DNA of 64,000 nt from Bagarius yarrelli (GCA_005784505.1 VCAZ01000005.1:5001-69000); one strand, 5' to 3'; positions 45,338-56,739 are shown, numbered from the stretch's first letter. Notes: generated by a model from the sequence alone, not told the origin. Program-made: numbers and translations.

Positions 45338-45857
45338 CATTGCAACATGTACAATTTAAAAAAAAGTGCTATTTAATCATAAAAAGTAAAAAAGAAGAGC
45401 ATAAAAAACAGCAAAAAATAATATACACATAAAATTAAATTAGAAAGAAAAAAAGAAAGGAAAAAAAATTAGAACAAATTGCAAAAGTGTGTCCTTCCCA
45501 AACTGTTGGCAAAACGTTGGCATAACAACAGTGTCCAGAATGTCTTTGTCTGCTGTATATTTACATTATTTTTTTTCCACTGAAACTGAGAGTCAAACAC
45601 TTCTCCAGATTGACAATGTCCCCAAACACAATTTCCCTGAACTTAACTGAACCTCTCTAAGGTTCCATCTCAGACCTCCTCACCTGACAAAAGTTCCTAA
45701 ACTCACTAATATTATTAAATACTAACACTAATTTCAGAATACTATGAATAAAAAATAATACATTTTAAGAGATTAAACGAAAGAGTGGAAGATTGATAAA
45801 GTTCCAGACATCAGAAAGCACAATCAATTATTGGGACATCGGAGAAAGACATACAAT
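45338..45857. other. A-rich intronic DNA, no recognised feature
   Basis: Only A-rich runs are visible (45355-45470). Confidence 0.45.
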
Positions 45858-46037
45858 TGACATATACCACATTTAGCAGATGTCCTTATCCAGAACAACT
45901 TACAATGGTCTAATCTTTTAATCCAACTAAGCAGTGGAGGGTTATGGGCCTTGCCTGGGGCCCAGCAATGGCAGTTTGGTGGTGCTGGGAATGAAACCCA
46001 CATTCTTCTGATCAACACCTTAACCACTTCTCACCCA
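45858..46037 (-). mobile_element. SINE-A, nearly full length
   Basis: Reverse tail TTTAGCAGATGTCCTTATCC, core CTTGCCTGGGGCCCAGCAAT, GGTGCTGGGAATGAAACCC, and head CACCTTAACCACTTCTCACC. Confidence 0.88.
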
Positions 46038-46091
46038 ATCACAATATAAGGAAAATAAATCTATTTAGAAAAAGATGTGCATAGATAATAG

Positions 46092-46287
46092 AGAGGGAAG
46101 TGGGTTTAAGGTTTTGGACCGCTAATTGGAAGATCTGGGTTCGATTCCCAGCACCACCAATCTGCAACTGCTGAGCCCCCTGAGTAAGGGGCATTAACCC
46201 CTAATTTCTCAGTTGTATAAAAGACATAAATGTAAGTCGCTCTGGATAAGGACATTGAATGCCGAATGCTGTAAATGTGAATGTAGA
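46092..46287 (+). mobile_element. SINE-A, full length
   Basis: Head GGGAAGTGGGTTTAAGG, B box GGGTTCGATTCCCAGCACCA, core with TGAGCCCCCTGAGTAAGG, tail AAATGTAAGTCGCTCTGGAT and a TGCTGTAAATGTGAATGTAG end. Head-to-head with the preceding copy across 54 bp. Confidence 0.92.
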
Positions 46288-47436
46288 GAGACAAAGAATG
46301 AGAAACAGGGAGAAAAAGAACAGATTCAATATTATAGAGGTAAAAATAAAGGTAAAATAAGTAGAAAAAAAGGTAAGAGAGGAGATGAATTTAGAAGGAT
46401 AAGAGACAGAAATCGCAGTAATGTGTTACAGAGAGACTGAGAGACTGTAAGGAAAAAGAGAATTAGAGAGAAAAGCAATCAAGGAAAAAACAGAGAAGGA
46501 CAGGTATAAGAGAGACAAGGGAAGACACTTCTACATTTTTGTCATGCTGCTACACGCTGTACCACCTACAGACTGTGTGTTGCTCCTTGGAGGAGCTTCA
46601 GGAGATGGGGGGCGGGGCGGTAAGAGCTCGAGGCCTTTGTTTGGGGTATATTTTCGGTCGTGAAGACGCTGAGTTCAGTGCAGTCTCTCGTTAAGACTCC
46701 AGCCATGTTTCAAATGTAGTAAAGGGAGGAACCCGAACACCGCCTACACTTCTGATGTCATACTTGCATGACAAGAGAAGTAGACGACCGTGGTACAGTA
46801 TCACGGAGCAGCTCAGTGCCAACGATTCCTTCTCCGATAAGCCTTCATTTAGGATTCCTTTCTATTATTGTAGCATAGCTTCTTCATCCTAGCCGCTGAT
46901 GTGGAATCAGGAACTTATCTGCGCTCCCGAGCGTAGCGCACTTGAACATGTGAATCAGCAACATCAGATCGAGCAGGCGGGTCGGGCTGGAACTGGATCT
47001 GATACAAGTAGATCAGATGGGATGAGAGCAGGTGATAGAGAATCAGGGATAGAGCATATCTTCACACACACTTATACACACACATGGATGCTGAAGGCTG
47101 AGCTTTTTATCGTGATTTCTGTGCCGATTAAGATCTGTGCTGAAAAAAAGCAGAACGTGTGATTGAGCGTGGAGTGATTAGACATGCACATCAGTGTCAA
47201 GTGCTACGCCCGAGAGGGACGTTCTCATAGCACGTGCAGATCCCTGGTGTGAGAGACAAGAAAGTAGAACCCAAACACGTCTCTCAGTTGTTGATTTTTT
47301 GCCACATCTGATTATTTTTTTTTTCACCAAACCAAATCTTTCACTTTTAAGTTTTGGAAGACATTCAAATACAGAAGCAGGTATGCGATCCAATCATCAC
47401 ACGCCTACTGAATGTCAGATTCTTACTCAAAGTAGC
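46288..47436. other. Intronic DNA, purine-rich then unassigned
   Basis: 46288-46530 is A+G rich without a clear period. 46540-47436 is of ordinary composition and nothing is recognised in it. Confidence 0.4.
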
Positions 47437-47636
47437 AAGAAGTGATTTGAGGCTGGCGCTGTGGTGTAGCAGGTTGAGTTGCCGGCGCCCACATGTGCGG
47501 TTGTACTTCGGCCACAGGTTCGCTGGCTCTGGTTCCTTCCCTCTCTTTCTTTCTCCCCCCCCTGCCCTGTTTCGTCCATCAATAAAAGCAAAAAAAAAAA
47601 AACCCGAATCTTAAAAAAAGCCAGAAGAAGTGATTT
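47437..47636 (+). mobile_element. SINE-D with perfect 12-bp target duplication
   Basis: The insert at 47449-47624 is flanked by AAGAAGTGATTT on both sides (47437-47448 and 47625-47636). It starts GAGGCTGGCGCTGTGGTGTA, with an A-box-like GGTGTAGCAGG and a B-box-like GGTTCG, runs through a pyrimidine tract and ends near AATAAAAGC and an A-run. The intact duplication indicates a relatively recent retroposition. I recognise only this one good copy here. Confidence 0.85.
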
Positions 47637-47987
47637 AAAAGTGTGAAATGGTGACATTTCAATTAATATTAATTAAACAAACAGCATTTTTTCTATTCCC
47701 AGTTTGATCTATACATCCATGTGGGGTTTATTTTCCAACTGTAGCGTCTGCATCTTCATGCTGAAGCAGTTTGTTTCACTTTGATTATTCCAACATAGTT
47801 CAACATAGCCAGACTGACGGCCGGAGGTCCGGACTTAATAACAGCTGTTATGAACAACTAATTAGTTTGTAGTGACCTGAAACTGTGAGCGAAGTGGAGC
47901 ATCAAAAATGTTCCCTCTGCATTCAAAGCTTATTATAATCCATGGAAAAATCTGTGCCTAATCAGTACTTCACTGCTAATATTTTAT

Positions 47988-47990
<3 letters not shown>
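47637..47990. other. No recognised feature
   Basis: Intronic DNA. Confidence 0.4.
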
Positions 47991-48526
<536 letters not shown>

Positions 48527-49339
48527 AGAAAACAACTTTTGTCCTGCTGTCAGTCAGTGATTATGCATTAACATTTGCGTTAATCGCACACTTTCTTTCC
48601 GATTTCCACACATTCACAAAGCAAAACTTCCTGACTTTATTTTCTTTGTCGTGTTTTTCTCCTCAGCGTGTATCCCAGCTCACAACTTCCATCCTATGTT
48701 TGTTTAAGTTGTTGGTTGTGTTTACTTTACTGGTTGGTCTCCAGTCTTCTGATCAGTTGTCTCCCTCATGCTTTCCGAATCCTCTCACCTGTTTCCACTT
48801 TGCCCCCCTGATTAGTTTCTACATTTATTCCCTCATTCTGTTTATTTGTTCCACTCTGTTTGTCTGACGTTTACCAGCTTCTTGGGTTTTCTGTTATTTG
48901 CTCTCGTCTTGTTATGCTGTTTGTATGTCCTCTGTCTGTTTTTTTTTTTTTTCGTTACATAACATTACTGGAATTGTGTGTCTGCGTTTCATTAAAACAC
49001 GCATTACATCATCAGGTACATTTGCTTCAGCCTCAGTTTCTATGAGTTTCTTGAAAGAAATCTTAGTTTACATGCTTGTGAATGTTTTTTTTCATAGTTC
49101 TACTTTATTTATTCTGTAAAGTTCTGTGATTGGAAGTGCAATTAAATTACAATAGAAGATAAAAATAAATGACGAGATTAAAATATCTAAACCTGACTTC
49201 AGCTCACTAAGTGTACATTTCATGTTATTATAATATTTTCTCTAATTTATTAAAGACGTTTTTTTAACTCCACAGTCATTAAATCAGCAGCAGCTTGGAA
49301 ATAATATGAAATATGGAAACTACTTTATTTCTGCAACTG

Positions 49340-49342
<3 letters not shown>
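48527..49342. other. No recognised feature
   Basis: T-rich intronic DNA with a T-run near 48940-48951. Confidence 0.4.

Positions 49343-49374
<32 letters not shown>
49343..49374. repeat. (GT)16 next to the exon 2 acceptor
   Basis: An uninterrupted 32-nt GT run ending 11 nt before exon 2. It takes the place of most of the usual pyrimidine tract; only TTCTCGTCTAG separates it from the exon. Confidence 0.97.
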
Positions 49375-49376
<2 letters not shown>

Positions 49377-49385
49377 CTCGTCTAG

Positions 49386-49457
49386 TGACCTGAGCATGAA
49401 CAACATCACTGAGTTACCTGCCAATGTATTCACAAGCCTGCCGTACCTGGAGGAACT
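49386..49457 (+). CDS. lgr4: lgr4 exon 2: leucine-rich repeat
   Basis: A 72-nt exon between TCTAG and GTAAGT, phase 2 at both ends, encoding one 24-residue ectodomain repeat (residues 64-87, counted from the ATG at 13315). It begins DLSMNNITELP, with the LxxN-type LRR framework and an N-glycosylation sequon (Asn69-Ile-Thr), and ends LPYLEEL. The first part is shared by the LGR4/5/6 group. It lies on the concave R-spondin-binding solenoid (family knowledge). Skipping it would remove exactly one repeat without a frameshift. Confidence 0.95.
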
Positions 49458-49602
49458 GTAAGTGCATCACATCTCTTTTTTTTTTCTCCTGTAAAAATAA
49501 TGTTAATATTTTATGTTATTATTAAAGAAGATTTTTTTTTTTTCAGATTTTTCTGATAAATATAGCTGATAGAAATTGTGTTTAATTTTGATGTGAATGT
49601 AA

Positions 49603-49788
49603 AGTGGTGGTTTAGTGGTTAAGGTGTTGGACTGATACCAGAAAGACCATGGTTTGATTCCTAGCACCACCAAGCCACCACTGCGGGCCTCTGAGCAAGG
49701 CCCTTAACCCCTTAGTTGTATTAAAAAATAGATAAAGTGTAAGTCACTCTGGATAAGAGCGTCTGCCGAAAAATGCTGTAAATGTAAA
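49603..49788 (+). mobile_element. SINE-A, full length
   Basis: Head GTGGTGGTTTAGTGGTTAAG, B box GGTTTGATTCCTAGCACC, core GGGCCTCTGAGCAAGGCCCT, tail CTCTGGATAAGAGCGTCTGC and a TGCTGTAAATGTAAAG end. It lies 145 bp after exon 2. Confidence 0.93.
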
Positions 49789-50317
49789 GATTTGTACTGT
49801 TTTTTCCTCAAGATTCACAGGTTCTGCATAGAACGTCAGTCTGCATGTATTCGACACTTTCACATCCCAAAAACTGCCATCATTTTGAGGTCTTTCCTCG
49901 TTTTTGCATTAAATTATGTGCGATCAGGCATAGATTTTCTTTCCGTTTATCCTAAAAGATTTTGTAAAAATGTATTTAGAAATAAACAACTATATAATAA
50001 TAATCATAATAATAATAATAATAATAATAACAATAATAAGTCATGTATATTTAAATGTTTATATAATAATTATTGTAATCTGAAGAATTTTGCGCAATTG
50101 CTGATAATGTAATAAAATTCAGTCTTTTCATATCAGACGCTACAGTATAAAATATATCATTCAACATATACCCTATATAGCCAAACCTGACCATGTGTCT
50201 ACTTTGTCTCACGCCTTTATTAATAATATGACAGAAAGGGATGAAACAGGGGAGAGAGAGAGAGAGAGAGGGTGGGACTGTAGAGAACCCAACCCGGAAT
50301 TGAACCCAGGTATTTGT
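49789..50317. other. Intronic DNA with small microsatellites
   Basis: AAT repeat at about 49996-50036 and GA repeat at 50251-50271. No genes. Confidence 0.5.
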
Positions 50318-50465
50318 GAGATCAGACACTGATGTCAGGTGAGGAGGTCTGGGGTGCAGTCGAGTTCTTCCACTCCAGTCAGAACACATCATGTCTTCAT
50401 GGAGCTCAGGGGTTTTGTGCAGAGAAGCATCGTCGTGCTGAAAGTGTTTGAGACAACACAAAGAC
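50318..50465 (-). pseudogene. Tc1-like transposase relic
   Basis: Minus-strand translation gives KHFQHDDASLHKT, a decayed form of the FQHDNAPVHK block with the second catalytic Asp, then a WSG segment near where GVEELDWP-type text would stand. A deletion removes the NPIEHLWDE block. After a frame change, TSVSDLTN is readable near the end. Same family style as 22330-22492. Confidence 0.72.
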
Positions 50466-50706
50466 AACAGTCAGTGGCAACAGTTTGCACTGATTTTTAG
50501 CAGTGGCAACAATTTGCACTGATTTATGGCAACAGTTAGCACTGATTTTTGGCAGTGGCATCAGTTTGCACTGATTTTTGGGAATAGCACTGATTTTTAG
50601 CAGTGGCAACAATTTGCACTGATTTATGGCAACAGTTAGCACTGATTTTTGGCAGTGGCATCAGTTTGCACTGATTTTTGGCAACAGTTTGCACCGATTT
50701 ATGCTT
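50466..50706. repeat. Minisatellite of 25-30 bp units, 100-bp higher-order repeat
   Basis: Units based on AACAGTTTGCACTGATTTTT and GGCAGTGGC. The block starting GCACTGATTTTTAGCAGTGG at 50487 recurs at 50587, a 100-bp period. It abuts the Tc1 relic. Confidence 0.88.
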
Positions 50707-51725
50707 ATTACAGTCTGAGCATTAGCGTATTCACAAAGTTTGTTCGTCTGCGCCGGCCGCGTGGGAAGTGCAGATATCATCTGTCTACCTGATGGCAGGT
50801 AGCTCCATTCCCAGACGGCCCTGATGACCAGCTCCTAAAAGCCGGTGCATTGTTATCCCTGGCTTTACTTCTCGTCTTTGCTCTTCCCTCCTCTTTTCAT
50901 TTCAGTGTGTTTTCTTATGCCCTCCCCATGTCTTTCAGTCACCCCAATCTCTGCACCTTCTTTCCCAAACACGGGGCTTTTAAGCGCTTTGTCAAGGAGC
51001 AATTTACTTTTCAGCGCTTGGTGGCCGAGGAATGCGAGGCAGGAAGGAAAAGGGCAAAACAATGGCTGGTGAGACAGGCAGAGTTCAGGAGGACGGGTTG
51101 CTGGATTTTAATAGGTACATTTGCTTTTGGTTGTCATCGGTTCAGTGAGTACCAAAGGCCACATGATCCTGGGTCATGAGTTCACCATCATTCGTCTTCA
51201 GCAATGGATTAGTGAACGACAGAGAAGTTTAATGAGAGAAAGATGTACAACGAGTCTGTGTGTTCAAGAAGTGGATTCATTAGAGTATCAGAGTCATCAG
51301 TGCAGCACTCATTACCATTCCGTGTGTGTGTGTGTGTGTGAGACATGTGGCAGACTTAATGAGGGGTAGGGACAAACCCACAGCACCGCAGCAAAACATT
51401 CTCTACATCAAAGTTATACAAACACACAAACACACACAAACACTTCTATTTTGCAGCCATTTAGCCTGATAGATACACACGCAAATTTGTAAGCTACGAA
51501 CCCTTCCCAGTTCCGATTGTGTGTGTGCCTGTGTGCATTTTTCAAGCCGAACCTTCAACTAATTCTGGTTATCACTTTTTGTAAACTGTTTTATTTGTGC
51601 AGTAAAACACACAGGTTTTGTTAATATTAATATGCAGAAGTGTGAAAGGAATGAGAATTTGTGAATTACATCATGAATTGCATCATGTTTTGTAAATAAC
51701 AGCCACAAAACACTGTAGTTGGAGA
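50707..51725. other. No recognised feature
   Basis: Intronic DNA with a short GT tract near 51320-51340. Overlapping short frames at 50845-51369 have no recognisable similarity. Confidence 0.4.
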
Positions 51726-51905
51726 TAGGGCCGCACAATATATCGAAATATCGCAAATGTGCATATCGGGATATGTTTGCGATAAATTATTGATTTAATA
51801 CTTTATGTTCTTAATTTATTTATGTTCTAAGTTCTAGGTGGATGAGGATAGTAAAATATTTGGCATGCGATATTAGTTAGGATGCGCATTCGCATGATTC
51901 GACTG
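51726..51905 (+). mobile_element. ATATCG MITE, left part
   Basis: TAGGGCCGCACAATATATCG then AAATATCGCAAATGTGCATA, close to 7883 and to the reverse of 38395-38466. The right terminus is not found. Confidence 0.6.
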
Positions 51906-51954
51906 TCGCAGTTCAACAATGTTACAACAACACAGACGATATTATATAGATTAT

Positions 51955-52924
51955 TAGCGGTGCAGCGGATTGCAGTTGATTCGTGATCTGTACGGTTCGG
52001 CTTGCATTTGGCCCGCAGATTAATTGCTCCTTTTTTAACTTGCGGATTTATATACAGTCAAATTCTGACTCAGAGTTACTTTTATTCAGCCAGCAAGTTT
52101 GTTTGTTTTTTTTAACCCGGAAATGACACAGGCTTTTCCCAAAAGATAATAAGACAATGTACAAGAGGCATCATTGTGGAATTAAAATCCAATTGAGAAT
52201 CTGTAGAGGGAGCTAAAGATCAGGGTGATGGCAAGGAGACCCTCCAACCTGAAAGCGTTGGAGCTCATCGCTAAAGATGAATGGGCAATTTTATTGCCGG
52301 ATATTGTTTTGTGAGTAATTTTGTAATTACACGGAGCAGTCGTGACCGGGGCATCTTAATCAGTTAACGATAGCTAGCGAAGGAACAGAAAAGATCAAAT
52401 AGCCTCCTGCATTATTCCAATCGCATGTATGGGAGCATTTTGGGCTGAAGCGATAACTGAATCTGTCAGGAAGTTTATGGCTGAGTGGAAAATGCAAAGT
52501 CCAGTGCTGTAGACATGCGTCCTGTATGAGATTCACACGAGATAAAGAGACTAGAAATCCAGTTGATGATGCTAGAATTCCAGTTAATGTAGTGACAAAA
52601 GCTCGACTGGTCATTTTGACAGAGTGACTGCTAAGATATCCTCATCTTTTTTTTTCTTTCTTTTTTTTATGTCATTATAAGTTTTGGTCCAATTTCAGGT
52701 CTACCAAATTAAGTTGGTAATTAATTGTTTATTTCTGCTAAAACTATATGTTCCATTAGATTTTTTGTTACAATGAAAAGTTATTTGATGTAACTTTACT
52801 TGTAATAAATACAAAGCAAATTATATTAGTCTTTTCCTCATTTTTTTGCCAAATCGAAAAATGATCCGATCCGTGACTCAAAAACCGTGATGTGATCGGG
52901 GTTTTGGGATCTGTTGCACCACTA
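51955..52924. mobile_element. hAT-like element, about 970 bp, decayed
   Basis: Termini TAGCGGTGCAGCGGAT and, inverted, TAGTGGTGCAACAGAT match at 13 of 16 positions. The next block (TGATCTGTACGG versus TGATCCGATCCG in other orientation) is also related. Inside, HVWEHFGLKR (52424-52453) recalls the start of a BED zinc finger, typical of hAT transposases, but a stop follows. A clean 8-bp target duplication is not evident. Confidence 0.6.
52186..52314 (+). pseudogene. Tc1-like transposase C-terminal relic
   Basis: One frame reads NPIENL, a stop where Trp is expected (TAG for TGG), then RELKIRVMARRPSNLKALE and LIAKDEWAI, up to a TGA at 52312. This is the catalytic-Glu block and C-terminal region of fish Tc1 transposases. 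Upstream sequence is too decayed to follow. It lies inside the hAT-like element, so one element probably landed in the other. Confidence 0.85.
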
Positions 52925-52951
52925 CAAATTACAGATTATCATTGTAAATAA

Positions 52952-53091
52952 TGGCCCTGTGATGGACTGGTGACCTGTCCAGGGTGTCCCCCTCCTGCTT
53001 TTCTCCCTTTCAGAGACGGCTGGGATAGACTCCAGCAGATCCCTGTAACCCCTGGAATAGGCGGGTATAGAAGATGAATGAATAAATGATT
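52952..53091 (+). mobile_element. SINE-B 3' end only
   Basis: GGCCCTGTGATGGACTGGTG to GAGACGGCTGGGATAGACTC and an AAGATGAATGAATAAATGA tail. Truncated at its 5' side. Confidence 0.9.
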
Positions 53092-53701
53092 TATAAATAA
53101 TACAAATTATAATTCTAAATTATACGAGTCGTATCTGGTTTTCAGCCGAGAAATTTGATTTAAATTGTATTTATGTATAAATTGTATGCAACAATATTAT
53201 GCAATTACATTATGCAAATTTATTATGCAAATTCAAAGTGTGTTCTTCTTCTTCTGTGTGCGATGTCATAGCAGCGTTTCCTCAGCGCTGACTAACTGCA
53301 CATCTGTTCCCAAAGACGAGTCGTAGAACTGAGCCCAGTCACCGCAGAACCCAATTACATGAGCTGCAGGCAAATAAAGATCAGGGATGTCGTCTCCTGA
53401 GCCCAGAGAACCTAACCGCCTTGCATGAGGGAGCGCGTGTGTGTGCATGTGTGTGTGTGTGTGTGCGTGCCTGCACATAAGCCTAATTGGTGGCTTCGAG
53501 ACTGGGCCAAACCCAGAGTGCGAGTGAAAGGCCATGCGCTGGTGTGTGTGTGTGTGTGTGGGGGTGTGTGTGGGGGTTGTGCACTGGACTACCAGCTGTG
53601 TAACACTCGCTTACATTTACTCCACATACTTTAGTAAAAAACAAATGAGTTTTCAGTTAGGGAATCCTTGCACACTCTGTATTTCCTTGGATGTGTGTGT
53701 A

Positions 53702-53735
<34 letters not shown>

Positions 53736-54169
53736 GTACTTTGTGCCTCAGTGCTGTAGATCTTCCCCCTATGATCATCCTGGCTGATAAGATGCTCCTG
53801 TCGTGTCCTCAGCTGCCCAGTTACAGCAGTTTAACACTTCTTTCTACTGTTTCTTCTCCTTTAACCCTTTCCCTGTCTCAGTCTCTCTGTGTGTGTGTGT
53901 GTGTCTCTGCAGCTGGCTCCTGGGACAGAGTTTTTGTTGATTTTATAAGTATAACCGTATAAAACCATGCAGTAAGCCCGCACACATGATGTTGATGTCC
54001 CTGAGATGTCCAGGATGGACTTTGTGGACAGCCTTGTGAATTCACAAACAGCAAATGAAAGTGATTGTGTTAAAGTTCTTGTGCATGGAAACGAAAACCT
54101 GTGCTGAAAGATTGTAGAAGTAGAAAGCATCAGACATCAAATCAATGACCGATACTAAAGAAAGTGGAG
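53092..54169. repeat. Intronic DNA with (GT)n tracts
   Basis: GT-rich tracts at about 53436-53465, 53540-53580, 53693-53735 and 53887-53904. Apparent frames over them are artefacts. Confidence 0.6.
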
Positions 54170-54785
54170 ACAGCGAAGGTGAGCAAGAAGATGGAGACGG
54201 TTAAAGAGAGAGAGGGGAAAAAAGGGAAAGAGGAAAAGAAGGTCAGATAGCGATAAAAGAGGGGTCATAACAGAAAAGGTGAGGGAAAGAGTATGTGGGG
54301 GGGGAGAGAGAAAGAATGAGATGGAGAGAGAGAGAGGGTCAAAGGGAGAGATGGAAAAACAAAGTAGGAGAAAGAAAAATAAAAAGAAACAGCGAGAAGG
54401 GGAAGGGAAAAAAGAAGGAAAGGAAAAGGTCAGATAGAAAAATAGAAGAGAAAAAAGGGGGACAACACAGAAAAGAAGAGGGAAAGAGTGTGTGCGAGAG
54501 TGAGAGAGAGAGAGAGAAAGAGAGAATGAGATATAGTCAGAGAGGAGGAGACTCAAAAAGAGAGATCTGAAAAAAGAGAATAAAAAGGATTGAATTGAAA
54601 GTATGGAGACAGTGAGAGGGGGAGGGAGAGAAAGAAAAAAAAGAGAAGATGGATAAGATTAAAGATAGAGCGGGAACATAAAAGGTGGGACATAACATAA
54701 AAGGAGAGGGAAAGAGTGTGTGTTTGAGACAGAGAGAGAGAGAGAGGGAGAGAGAGTGAGAGAAGGAGGAATGTCTGGTCAGCCA
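54170..54785. repeat. Purine-rich tandem region, three ~210-bp repeats
   Basis: Nearly all A+G. AGGGAAAGAGTGTGTG-like blocks preceded by GGGACATAACA or GGGACAACACA and followed by GAGAGAGAGA recur near 54260, 54460 and 54685. Long frames (91-133 codons) are compositional. Confidence 0.8.
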
Positions 54786-55175
54786 GATTAATGAGACTTT
54801 ATTGTATACAATCTTCATGAAATAAAGTTTGTAAAGTACATTAAACAGCTTGGGTTACATTTTATTTAAACACACGTCTAATTCCGCACCACATACTGGC
54901 GGTTAACAGTCCAGTAATGTTTTCGATTCCTGTGAGGACGTTGGTGCCGATGAACTAACAAAAAAACCCCCAGAGCATTAAAAAGAACCGAATTAAAAAG
55001 AGAGCAGTGTAAACACACAGCAGGGGCCGACGCAATCTTGCAAACGCAGCAGCGCAGCAGCAGCTGCATGTTACTATTACAGCTTTCCGACATCGCAGGT
55101 CAACATTCCTCGATTCATCAATCTAAAAAAGAGCTGTGGGAATTCAGAAGTGGAGCTGGACAAGCGAATTCCTCG

Positions 55176-55207
<32 letters not shown>

Positions 55208-55577
55208 TGTTATTAGCATCGCCTCACAACGATCTTTACATTCTGCCACCTCGGAAGGTATTTATTTAGGAGGGGGATTCGGATATCCTTTGCACACACT
55301 CGAACACACACTCCTGATAACAGCCACATAGAGCCGTGTGTCTGACCGGACCAGGACCTGCTGCTGGGATCTGCTCAGCACTTTTTCTTCATCATGTCAT
55401 AACATTTTATAGGCTGTGTTCATCCAGATTACAGCTCATTAAACTGATTTTCTTCTAATAAAGATAATTATTTAATCAGATTTACATTTAGGGCTGCAAA
55501 AGGGCGGGAAATTAAAGAAAGTTGGAAATATAAATGTATGTGATATTTCTGTCATTTACATAAATACTGACCATGAT
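54786..55577. other. Intronic DNA with one (CA)n tract
   Basis: CA tract at about 55184-55207. Nothing else is recognised. Confidence 0.5.
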
Positions 55578-55926
55578 ATAGGGCAGCATGGTGGCTTAGT
55601 GGTTAGCACTGTTGCCTCACAGCAAAAAGACCCGGGTTCAATTCCATTCTTTCTGCAAGGGTTTACTCCGGGTTCTCCGGTTTCCTCCCACAGTCAAAAA
55701 CAAGTATGTTAGATTGATTGCCTATTGGAGTGAGTGTGTGTGGCCGTGTGATGGACTGGCAACCTGTCCAGGGTCCAGGGTTGTACCCCTTCTGCATTTC
55801 CCTTTCAGAGACCCTTCTGCATTTCCCTTTCAGAGACGGCTGGAATAGAGACTCCAGCAGATCCCTGTGACCCCGAATTAAGAAATAAGCGGGTACAAAA
55901 GATAAATGAATGAATGAATGAATGAT
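55578..55926 (+). mobile_element. SINE-B, full length, with internal 31-bp duplication
   Basis: Head GGCAGCATGGTGGCTTAGTG with A box, B box GGGTTCAATTCC, body GTTTACTCCGGGTTCTCCGG to GTGATGGACTGGCAACCTGT, and a (TGAA)n tail. CCTTCTGCATTTCCCTTTCA plus GAGAC occurs twice in a row (from about 55788). Confidence 0.93.
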
Positions 55927-56287
55927 GAAGACCAGGAATATTTTTTTAGATGAATGACCAGGATATATTTTTTTAGATTATTTTTTATAATGATGGTTGT
56001 GTGTTCTGGAGGAATGCCAGTGTTTGTAGAGAGTGTATGTGATTGAGGAATCTGCAGCCTAGAAATTAAAATCTGGTTGTTTCAATCCAGTTTAGGTTTA
56101 GCAGGAATTTTTTGACTATATTTAAGTGCCCTGTTTTATGCTAACCTGCAATTTCCTAGTTTCCTCCCAAAATCCTCCCAATTAAAAAAATCCTGTTAAT
56201 TTTTCTATTAATTTTTCTTTTACCCTATTAAAAATCTATTATTTTTCTTTTACCCTATTTTTGGCCCAGAACTTGCTTGATAATAGA
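55927..56287. other. No recognised feature
   Basis: AT-rich intronic DNA with small local duplications (ATTTTTCTTTTACCCTATTA at 56208 and again, slightly changed, at 56232). Confidence 0.45.
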
Positions 56288-56375
56288 GGAAGGTGGTAGT
56301 TCAGTGTTTAAGCTGTAAGCTTGTATAAGTCATTCTGGATAAAAACATCTGTCAAATGCCAGAGTGTAATGTAAC
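56288..56375 (+). mobile_element. SINE-A, internally deleted
   Basis: Head GAAGGTGGTAGTTCAGTGTT fused directly to the tail TATAAGTCATTCTGGATAAA. The core and B box are lost. Confidence 0.75.
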
Positions 56376-56621
56376 GGTTCTTCATACCCACCACTTTTAT
56401 ATAAGGCAAAAAGTAAGCAGAATGTTAATGCACAGACGAGGAGCAGTAGAGCAGGGCAGAAGAAAGCTCCGGAACTTACAGACGGTTGCTTGAAGCTAAC
56501 GGTAAACTGCAGCTAGTTTGGATTATCTGGATTAGGATGCTGGTTGAGGTTACTAGAAATAAAACGATCAGAAATATAAAACAAATATTGCTATAATAAT
56601 TTTCTTTCTTTGTCTCTGCAG

Positions 56622-56693
56622 GAGAATGGCTGGAAATGATCTGACATTTATCCATCCTGAAGCTCTGTCAGGTCTCCACCAGCTCAAAGTCCT
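56622..56693 (+). CDS. lgr4: lgr4 exon 3: leucine-rich repeat
   Basis: A 72-nt exon between CTGCAG and GTAAGT, phase 2 on both sides, encoding residues 88-111 of the ectodomain. GNDLTFIHPEALSGL is nearly the mammalian LGR4 sequence and differs clearly from the equivalent LGR5 and LGR6 repeats, so this exon is the best evidence for lgr4 identity. A (CA)14 tract starts 13 nt after the donor boundary. Confidence 0.96.
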
Positions 56694-56702
56694 GTAAGTA
56701 CT

Positions 56703-56705
<3 letters not shown>

Positions 56706-56734
<29 letters not shown>
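56706..56734. repeat. (CA)14 just after the exon 3 donor
   Basis: A 29-nt CA run in intron 3, starting at +13 from the end of exon 3. Confidence 0.97.

Positions 56735-56739
<5 letters not shown>

Larger units (their letters stand above)
49458..56621 (+). other. lgr4: lgr4 intron 2, about 7.2 kb
   Basis: Bounded by GTAAGT at 49458 and CTGCAG ending at 56621. Its repeats are listed separately. No extra exon is seen. Confidence 0.9.

Noticed and set aside
54155..54818. Frames of 91-133 codons
   Set aside because: Compositional artefact of a purine-only tract.
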